A stretch of DNA of 5,533 bases, from assembly GCA_015065395.1 (NCBI GenBank), contig SVQJ01000123.1, positions 1 through 5,533 of the forward strand, in the 5' to 3' direction. The notes below the pieces were generated by a model. That model made no database searches. It had not been told where the DNA came from and saw only the letters and a list, made by a program, of their open reading frames with translations. The position numbers and the translations under genes were made by a program. The DNA comes from Oscillospiraceae bacterium (GTDB lineage Bacteria > Bacillota > Clostridia > Oscillospirales > CAG-272). Shown here one piece after another: positions 3,987 through 5,533 of the stretch (within the stretch, counting starts at the first letter, position 1; each line of letters opens with the position of its first letter).

Positions 3987-4143
3987 GCAAGCCCCCCTCG
4001 GGATGATCCTTGCATCCTCCGCCCTCTATGAAATATTCACAGAAGGCGGGACTGCACGAGCCGCAAAAAAAGTCCTCATAATTATCGAGGAACTCCGCAA
4101 ACTCCCCTGGCTCCATCGCCGTAATTTTCTGATATCTATTCAT
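3958..4143 (-). CDS. Small cysteine-rich phage protein, C-terminus apparently frameshifted
   Basis: A 61-residue frame that starts at an ATG preceded by AAAGGA at a 7-base spacing, 15 bases after the SANT/zinc-ribbon gene. The N-terminus (MNRYQKITAM, then FAEFLDNY) and the cluster C27, C30, C35 and C44 match a family of tiny Cys-rich proteins common in Firmicute phages. These usually carry a further cysteine followed by an AI-L-x-WL helix at the C-terminus. Here the frame ends instead with an unrelated GLRDSDTQLAS. The expected tail is encoded immediately downstream in the +1 frame, as CVTAILNWLLDTVEG. The switch falls at a run of six G (C6 on the + strand, 3992-3997); dropping one G gives ...HPEGACVTAILNWL. 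The cysteines probably bind one metal ion. The function is unknown. The gene is real; its true C-terminus is uncertain. Confidence 0.75.
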   Translation of the reverse strand: MNRYQKITAMEPGEFAEFLDNYEDFFCGSCSPAFCEYFIEGGGCKDHPEGGLRDSDTQLAS

Positions 4144-4158
4144 GATTTTTCCTTTCTT

Positions 4159-5331
4159 TCACCACTTCCCGTGGGATAACATATATGCAACTTTCTTTTT
4201 GTGAGCCTTGCGGCGGTCCTCAATGCAACGCTGACAGTATAAAGAGGTCTCTCTCATATAGAACGTAGCGCCGCAACGCTTGCAGGCCTGCGGTTTTATG
4301 CGCTCAAACGACGTGCAAACGTCACAGTTTTCTTCGCATTTCGTACAACCTTGAACATCGTCCCAATGTTGGCACATATCCTTTTGCCAAAATTCCGAGA
4401 ACTCTTCGCTCACTCCGGAGAGCTGCTTCATCCGTCCTTTCAGAAGTCCGCAAAGATACGAAAGACTTTCCTTAGTGCATTCTCGTTCTTCGCAGTCCAT
4501 TACATTTTTGTGCTTCAGCTTGCGCGGCGGGCGTCCGTCACCAAAGGAACCCTCTCCCATAAGACGTCTTGCGTTGTCAAGGCTTTCCGAAAGGTAGCAG
4601 CTGTATACCTTACCGCGTATCGCTTTGGCGCTCTTTCCGATATTCAACGATAAAGTTTCATAATTCTCACCTTTTTTGATCCCATCGGTAAGAAGCTTGA
4701 GCTCGCCGTCAGTCCATTTCACTGTGTTGTCAGCCTTGAGGGGTCGATCGGGAACACCGAGGTCTTTAAGCCTGCGCTGTATCGCACCTTCGCTTCTGTG
4801 TAAGATCCTGGAGATATCCATATAAGAATAACGTTGCTGTCGCACAAGCATAAGAAGATGATCGTCTTCCGAAGCTGTCCAGTTGATGTTGTGAGGCTTT
4901 ATCATTCCTCTTCGCTGTTTGTCCGAGTGACGCTTTTGCTTCACCCATTCAGGCTCCGGCCCAAGTGCAAAGGGCATAAGACGTGAAAAATCAAAGAAGT
5001 GAGCATTATTTTCAGCAAACGTCCAAAATTTCTCAATATCTACCATTGCAACACGTTTTTTAATGATGGTCTGATGCTTAATAGGAAGCCCCATCCTCTT
5101 AAGCCTTGGAACGTCGTAACTGTAACCCAGACCGAGTTCCTGTATCAAGGTATTAAGCGTTATGTACTCACCGGAAGCTATCAGATCGGGCAAACCAAGC
5201 CGTTGGCGCATAATTTTAATGCCCTCAATGCTTCTGTTAAAACGCTTCGCCATCGTGGGTAGGGAATACTGTCCCCATTCCTCGCAAAGGCGTTCTTTTT
5301 CTTCCTTAGTCCAGTTTCGTGCTTGTCCCAT
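4159..5331 (-). CDS. Multi-SANT/Myb-like DNA-binding protein with C-terminal zinc ribbon
   Basis: A 390-residue protein. Three SANT/Myb-like helix-turn-helix repeats can be read, each opening with a tryptophan and an acidic first helix: about residues 6-47 (NWTKEEKERL), 149-192 (INWTASEDDHL) and 204-248 (VKWTDGELKLL). Between the first two, residues 58-130 resemble a winged or MerR-like module ending in an IEKFW...FSRL...EPEWVKQKR pattern that recurs in Firmicute phage DNA-binding proteins. The C-terminus is cysteine-rich: C320, C329, C332, C336 and C339, then C350-x2-C353 and C366-x2-C369, a classic zinc ribbon, followed by a basic helix. The likely role is sequence-specific DNA binding, as a phage regulator or a replication/packaging accessory; no catalytic motif is visible. 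The ATG at 5331 follows the upstream stop by two bases, with AAAGGA about 11 bases before it. The SANT and zinc-ribbon reading is strong; the biological role is unknown. Confidence 0.94.
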   Translation of the reverse strand: MGQARNWTKEEKERLCEEWGQYSLPTMAKRFNRSIEGIKIMRQRLGLPDLIASGEYITLNTLIQELGLGYSYDVPRLKRMGLPIKHQTIIKKRVAMVDIEKFWTFAENNAHFFDFSRLMPFALGPEPEWVKQKRHSDKQRRGMIKPHNINWTASEDDHLLMLVRQQRYSYMDISRILHRSEGAIQRRLKDLGVPDRPLKADNTVKWTDGELKLLTDGIKKGENYETLSLNIGKSAKAIRGKVYSCYLSESLDNARRLMGEGSFGDGRPPRKLKHKNVMDCEERECTKESLSYLCGLLKGRMKQLSGVSEEFSEFWQKDMCQHWDDVQGCTKCEENCDVCTSFERIKPQACKRCGATFYMRETSLYCQRCIEDRRKAHKKKVAYMLSHGKW

Positions 5332-5333
5332 TG

Positions 5334-5533
5334 TCAGGATCCTTTATGTGAAAACACCTCATGCGTTCCGTCCTGCAGAGCCTTCTCCTCGTCAGACATT
5401 TCATAACCGAGCGAGCAAAGCCAAGCGTAAAGAGCATCAAGCATAGTGTTCTTAGAATGAACGGGAAACTCCCTGCGATACCCGCCCGAATAACCGATGC
5501 TTTCCTTGTCACCAAACGCCGCATAAATTATCT
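5334..5533 (-). CDS. C-terminal part of a ParB-like phage protein (partial)
   Basis: The reading frame is open from the right edge of the window to a TGA at 5336-5334, giving 65 residues with no start inside the window. Its tail contains a YAWLCSLGYEMSDEEKAL segment followed by QDGTHEVF. I associate this pattern with the C-terminus of ParB-N-domain (ParB/Srx-like) proteins encoded in phages and mobile elements of Clostridia. Those proteins carry a DNA-binding or nuclease-like ParB domain at the N-terminus, which would lie outside this window, so the catalytic or binding part cannot be inspected. The stop is two bases upstream of the next start, which implies co-transcription and translational coupling. 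Two alternative frames here are poorer: one opens only with an arginine-rich sequence and the other stops early. That the frame is coding is fairly sure; the ParB assignment is moderate and comes from memory of the family tail. Confidence 0.8.
   Translation of the reverse strand, partial: IIYAAFGDKESIGYSGGYRREFPVHSKNTMLDALYAWLCSLGYEMSDEEKALQDGTHEVFSHKGS

Noticed and set aside
3991..3999. G-GGG-GGC as a canonical -1 frameshift heptamer in the Cys-rich gene
   Set aside because: The heptamer is in register, but a -1 slip would meet a stop after about two more codons (Leu-Ala-stop). The family-like tail needs a +1 shift, so an indel is the better explanation.
5306..5524. A 72-codon minus-strand frame at the right edge
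   Set aside because: It overlaps the ParB-like frame; its sequence is arginine-rich and family-free, whereas the other frame gives a recognisable C-terminus and ends two bases before the next start.
1..5533. CRISPR array, insertion sequence or transposase
   Set aside because: No regularly spaced direct repeats of CRISPR length, no transposase motif and no long terminal inverted repeats were seen.

Overview
The window looks like a stretch of phage or prophage DNA from a gut-type Firmicute (Clostridia, probably an Oscillospiraceae/Ruminococcus-like host). Every convincing gene lies on the minus strand. The genes are small and tightly packed, with ATGA stop/start overlaps and AGGAGG-type ribosome binding sites. 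They belong to families I associate with phages of these bacteria: a ParB-like C-terminus, SANT/Myb-like and PucR-type DNA-binding proteins, DUF6378, DUF3850, a 'WDGHT' protein and several small cysteine-rich proteins. No structural, packaging, lysis or integrase gene is visible, so phage versus prophage versus other element cannot be decided here. Host and family assignments rest on recalled family patterns, not on a search.

Layout in the direction of transcription, from right to left: a partial ParB-like gene cut by the window edge (5533-5334); a 390-residue SANT-repeat protein with a C-terminal zinc ribbon (5331-4159); a small cysteine-rich protein whose reading frame breaks in a six-base homopolymer (4143-3958); a DUF6378-type gene split by a second frame break and carrying an in-frame palindromic repeat (3986-3514); a cysteine-rich protein (3487-3017); a 64-residue protein (3020-2826); the 'WDGHT' protein with an N-terminal coiled coil and C-terminal cysteine cluster (2824-2081); DUF3850 (2084-1713); a stand-alone PucR-type helix-turn-helix protein (1716-1462); a second SANT-like protein (1442-1107); and two unrecognised proteins (1090-647 and 645-403). 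This reads as one long operon. It probably sits between a replication/partition-type module and whatever lies beyond position 1.

Positions 1-402 hold no credible gene but are dense in predicted RNA structure. A long hairpin with terminator character follows the last gene. Beyond it, on the minus strand, is a 55-base tRNA-like element with a perfect 7-bp acceptor stem, a perfect T arm with a consensus T-loop and a reduced central arm, but no D arm and no encoded CCA. Four or five further hairpins, including a possible pseudoknot, fill positions 1-230. This region is the best candidate for something undescribed.

The second notable theme is damage or repeat invasion around 3505-4000. Two homopolymer-associated frame breaks of opposite sign, a palindromic repeat read through in frame, and a hairpin plus GTGAARA-type tract at the end of the DUF6378 gene all fall within about 500 bases. 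Correcting both breaks would give one continuous 209-codon reading frame.
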